Of a DNA stretch of 64,000 nt, positions 61,661 through 64,000 are shown in pieces. Position numbers and translations under genes: made by a program. Position 1 is the stretch's first letter, and the number at the start of each line of letters is the position of its first letter. The stretch is from Insolitispirillum peregrinum (GTDB lineage Bacteria; Pseudomonadota; Alphaproteobacteria; Rhodospirillales; Rhodospirillaceae), in contig NZ_FTOA01000002.1 of assembly GCF_900156605.1 (NCBI RefSeq), forward strand, positions 248,001 through 312,000. Reading direction: 5' to 3'. The notes under the pieces were generated by a model that was not told the DNA's origin, ran no database searches, and was given only the letters and a program-made list of their open reading frames with translations.

Positions 61661-62329
61661 ATGGGGCGGTCGTTGTGGACAGTGATTCGGCGTGACCTGC
61701 GTCTGGCCCTGCGTCAGGGATCGGACAGCCTGATGGTGGTCACCTTTTTCGTGCTGTGCGTGGTGCTGTTTCCGTTCGGAGTTGGCCCGGAATCTGGTGT
61801 GCTGGAACGCATCTCCGCCGGGATTTTGTGGGTCACCGCCCTGCTGGCCTGCATGCTGTCGCTCGACCGGTTGTTTCAGCAGGAATACGAAGATGGCTCG
61901 CTCGATCTGCTCACCCTGTCGCCCGTCCCGCTGCCGGTGCTGGTGCTGGGGAAAGTGGTCGCCCACTGGCTGACCACCGGCTTGCCGATCCTGCTGGCCG
62001 CCCCGGTTCTGGCCGTGCTGCTGCACATGAACGGCGATGGTTTTGCCGTGCTGGTTGCCGCCATGGCGCTGGGGACTCCGACTCTCAGCCTGATCGGAGC
62101 GGTGGGCGCGGCGCTGGTGCTGGGGGCACGGCGGGGCGGTGTGCTGCTGTCGCTGCTGGTCCTGCCGCTGTACATCCCGGTGCTGGTGTTCGGGGTTTCT
62201 GCCGTGGACGCGGCGGTGATGGACTTCGGCTTCCGCGCCCAGTTGCTGATTCTGGGGGCAATGTTGCTGGGGGCGCTGGCCCTGTGCCCGTGGGCGGCGG
62301 CGGCGGCATTGCGGCAGGCAGTGGATTAA
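61661..62329 (+). CDS. ccmB: Cytochrome c biogenesis heme-exporter permease CcmB
   Basis: The 222-residue protein has six membrane segments and the CcmB features TVIRRDLRLALRQGSD, RLFQQEYEDGSLDLL and LGTPTLSLIGAVGAAL. It is the membrane partner of CcmA and starts three bases after the ccmA stop. ccmC, normally next, is not here; a dispersed repeat and a leftward gene follow instead. Confidence 0.95.
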   Translation: MGRSLWTVIRRDLRLALRQGSDSLMVVTFFVLCVVLFPFGVGPESGVLERISAGILWVTALLACMLSLDRLFQQEYEDGSLDLLTLSPVPLPVLVLGKVVAHWLTTGLPILLAAPVLAVLLHMNGDGFAVLVAAMALGTPTLSLIGAVGAALVLGARRGGVLLSLLVLPLYIPVLVFGVSAVDAAVMDFGFRAQLLILGAMLLGALALCPWAAAAALRQAVD

Positions 62330-62341
62330 AGTAGTGAGCCT

Positions 62342-62536
62342 GCGTCAGGTCACAGTACACGACAAACAGAAAACAGGATCATGGAGCACTGCTCCAAACC
62401 TCGCTGGGGCCTTAAGGCCCCAGACCCCATTCATTTGATATTGAAAGAAAAAATGGGAGTTTGGGGGCATCGCCACCAAACGGGTATGGGCGGTAGCCCA
62501 TTCTCCTGCACGGACTGTCGTGTCCTGTGGCGTCAC
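62342..62536. repeat. Dispersed hairpin-chain repeat, copy E
   Basis: This is the longest copy (195 bases). The left end GCGTCAGGTCACAGTACACG and right end GTGTCCTGTGGCGTCAC are inverted relative to each other. Between them are hairpins GGAGCACTGCTCC, CTGGGGCCTTAAGGCCCCAG, a CCCATT/AATGGG pair around an AT-rich linker, TTTGGGGGCATCGCCACCAA and ATGGGCGGTAGCCCAT. It lies directly after ccmB and before the converging aldolase gene. Confidence 0.82.
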
Positions 62537-62543
62537 ATTTGCT

Positions 62544-63629
62544 CTAACCTTCCCGCGACAACCGGTGCAGGGTTTCGGCGATCAGCAGGATATCGGCCTC
62601 GCTGGTCGCCCAGCTGGTGACAAAGCGCGCCATGTCTCCGTCCCCGCTTTCATTGCTCCACGGGGCCCACTCCACGCCAATCCGGCGCAGGCAGGCTTCG
62701 ACCACCGGGGTCAGGATGACGAACACCTCATTCGCCTGCACCGGCCAGACCGGTGGCATTCCGGCGTCGGCAAAGGCCTGCCCCAGCAACTGCGCCAGCG
62801 CATTGGCATGGCGGGCGTTGGTCAGCCACAGATCATCCTGCAGATAGGCCTGTAGTTGTGCTCCGATAAAGCGCCCCTTGGCCACCAGATGACCGCTGCG
62901 TTTGCGGCGATAGGCAAAGCCCCCGGCCAGAGCCGGATCAAAGAACACCACCGCCTCGGCGGCCCAGGCTCCGTTCTTGCTCGCCCCAAAGCTCAGGACA
63001 TCGACCCCGGCCTTCCAGGTCATTTCGGCAGCAGAACAGCCCAGTGTCACCAGCGCATTGGCAAACCGCGCCCCATCCATGTGCAGCAACAGCCCGTGAT
63101 CATGGCAGACCTCGGCCAGTGCGGCGATTTCCCCCACGCTGTACACTGTGCCCGATTCGGTGGCCTGGGTCAGTGATACGGCAGCCGCTGGCATCTGGTG
63201 CACGCTGCCCGCCGCTGCGGTGACCAGATGCATGTCCAGCACATCGGCGGTAATCTTGCCATTTGCCCCCGGCAAGGGATGTAGGCGCGCCCCACCGGAC
63301 AACTGTTCAACGGCGCCGCATTCATCGACCAGCACATGGGCCGCCTGATGGCAATAGACCGTGCCCCACGGTGGCGTCATTGCCGACAGGGCCAGCGCAT
63401 TGGCCGCCGTGCCGCTGACCAGCGGGAAAATCTCTGCCTGCGGGGCCTCCAGCACCTGCCGCAACGCCTGCTGTGCCGCCGTTGTTTCAGCGTCGGTACC
63501 ATAGGATGGGGCGGTTAACAAAAAGGACTGCTGATACAACGCCTGCGCGATTTGCGGGCAGCAGGCGGCCATCGTGTCAGAGGCGAGATGAATCACGGCC
63601 GGGGCCTCCGGCAACACAACAGGGTTCAT
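62544..63629 (-). CDS. ltaE: Low-specificity L-threonine aldolase
   Basis: The 361-residue PLP enzyme splits threonine to glycine and acetaldehyde. It has SYGTDAETTAAQQAL near residue 42, the HMDGARFANAL block with the PLP-binding Asp and Arg, and the Schiff-base Lys in LSFGASKNGAWAAEAV. Length fits the family. It converges on ccmB through the repeat and diverges from the ABC ATPase at the window end. Confidence 0.92.
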   Translation of the reverse strand: MNPVVLPEAPAVIHLASDTMAACCPQIAQALYQQSFLLTAPSYGTDAETTAAQQALRQVLEAPQAEIFPLVSGTAANALALSAMTPPWGTVYCHQAAHVLVDECGAVEQLSGGARLHPLPGANGKITADVLDMHLVTAAAGSVHQMPAAAVSLTQATESGTVYSVGEIAALAEVCHDHGLLLHMDGARFANALVTLGCSAAEMTWKAGVDVLSFGASKNGAWAAEAVVFFDPALAGGFAYRRKRSGHLVAKGRFIGAQLQAYLQDDLWLTNARHANALAQLLGQAFADAGMPPVWPVQANEVFVILTPVVEACLRRIGVEWAPWSNESGDGDMARFVTSWATSEADILLIAETLHRLSREG

Positions 63630-63803
63630 GGTGATTCCTTTTCACGCGGGATCGATGTTCTATCGCTTGACACTGCTTTGTAATGGCGCTGACATTATCC
63701 GTCTGTGATCACGCCACCAACCCCCTCTTTTCGGAGGTTGCACGGCAGATTGACAGGACAGTATTCGCCATTTTCGCCGCCACGCCAGATCAGGGATGTT
63801 TCA

Positions 63804-64000
63804 GTGACTGCCAGCACCCCCGCCACCCTCGACGTCGAAGACATTCACAAAAGCTTTGGCGGACTGGAGGTTCTGAAAGGAATCTCGCTGACAGCCCGCG
63901 ACGGGGATGTGATCTCTCTGATCGGCTCGTCTGGCTCGGGCAAAAGCACCTTTCTGCGCTGCATCAACTTTCTGGAAACCCCCGACCGGGGCACGGTCCG
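63804..64000 (+). CDS. ABC transporter ATP-binding protein, polar amino-acid type, partial
   Basis: The first 65 residues are present before the window ends. The frame from the GTG at 63804 has the polar amino-acid ATPase start (VEDIHKSFGGLEVLKGISL), Walker A GSSGSGKST, and FLRCINFLETPDRG, a string typical of the HisP/GlnQ group. A CAGGGA stretch lies six to eleven bases upstream. The transporter's permease and binding protein are presumably beyond the edge. Confidence 0.88.
   Translation, partial: MTASTPATLDVEDIHKSFGGLEVLKGISLTARDGDVISLIGSSGSGKSTFLRCINFLETPDRGTV

Overview
The window is GC-rich (roughly 65% by eye) and densely coded. Gene content and protein style point to an alphaproteobacterium of the Rhodospirillales type: a divergent type VI secretion locus, a BFD-like ferredoxin, a PAS_5-type protein, kdsB-pheA, ccmAB, and short palindromic repeats with GCATTTTC/GAAAATGC arms. 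No phage, integrase, transposase or CRISPR array is visible. The order-level placement is inference; no rRNA is present to test it.

Left part (1-28.7 kb): after a truncated leftward membrane protein comes one rightward type VI secretion (T6SS) locus. It opens with a periplasmic substrate-binding protein and a small lipoprotein (a TssJ-like candidate), then tssK-tssL-tssM-tssA. A second block behind an AT-rich promoter gap holds tssB-tssC-hcp-tssE. After a dispersed repeat come tssF-tssG-tssH(clpV)-vgrG. A tail of a MORN-repeat protein, a DUF4280 PAAR-like spike tip, a membrane-anchored SPOR-like protein, a 607-residue protein I do not recognise, and a SulP transporter with STAS and cyclic-nucleotide-binding domains follows with tiny gaps or overlaps, and a perfect bidirectional terminator ends the run. 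The baseplate, sheath, tube, membrane complex and recycling ATPase all appear present, so the machine looks complete. The five-gene tail and the two-gene head are its unusual parts.

Middle (28.7-51.6 kb): mixed chromosomal housekeeping genes. These are doxX, a TPR-sulfotransferase, ybaK, a Nudix hydrolase, rlmN, an OmpA-like lipoprotein, a SpoU methyltransferase, a quinone oxidoreductase, bfd, xth, a GT4 glycosyltransferase, a large MscS channel, arsC, a YjbF lipoprotein, an atypical low-GC class A beta-lactamase, bioB, a DsbD-family reductase, algH, hisN, a PAS protein, kdsB and pheA.

Right part (51.8-64 kb): a leftward surface-glycan cluster (pseB, a PAP2 phosphatase, an ArnT-like transferase, a WecA/MraY-family initiator, a PglF/WbpM-like dehydratase, a GmhB-like phosphatase), then tRNA-Leu(TAA), a TauE exporter, a structured intergenic region ending in a strong terminator, ccmAB, a threonine aldolase, and the start of an amino-acid-type ABC ATPase.

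The main non-coding observation is a family of about 130-195 bp intergenic elements (four long copies and one fragment) with inverted ends and a chain of internal hairpins. The second is a hairpin-rich stretch just before ccmA that may be an undescribed RNA or leader.
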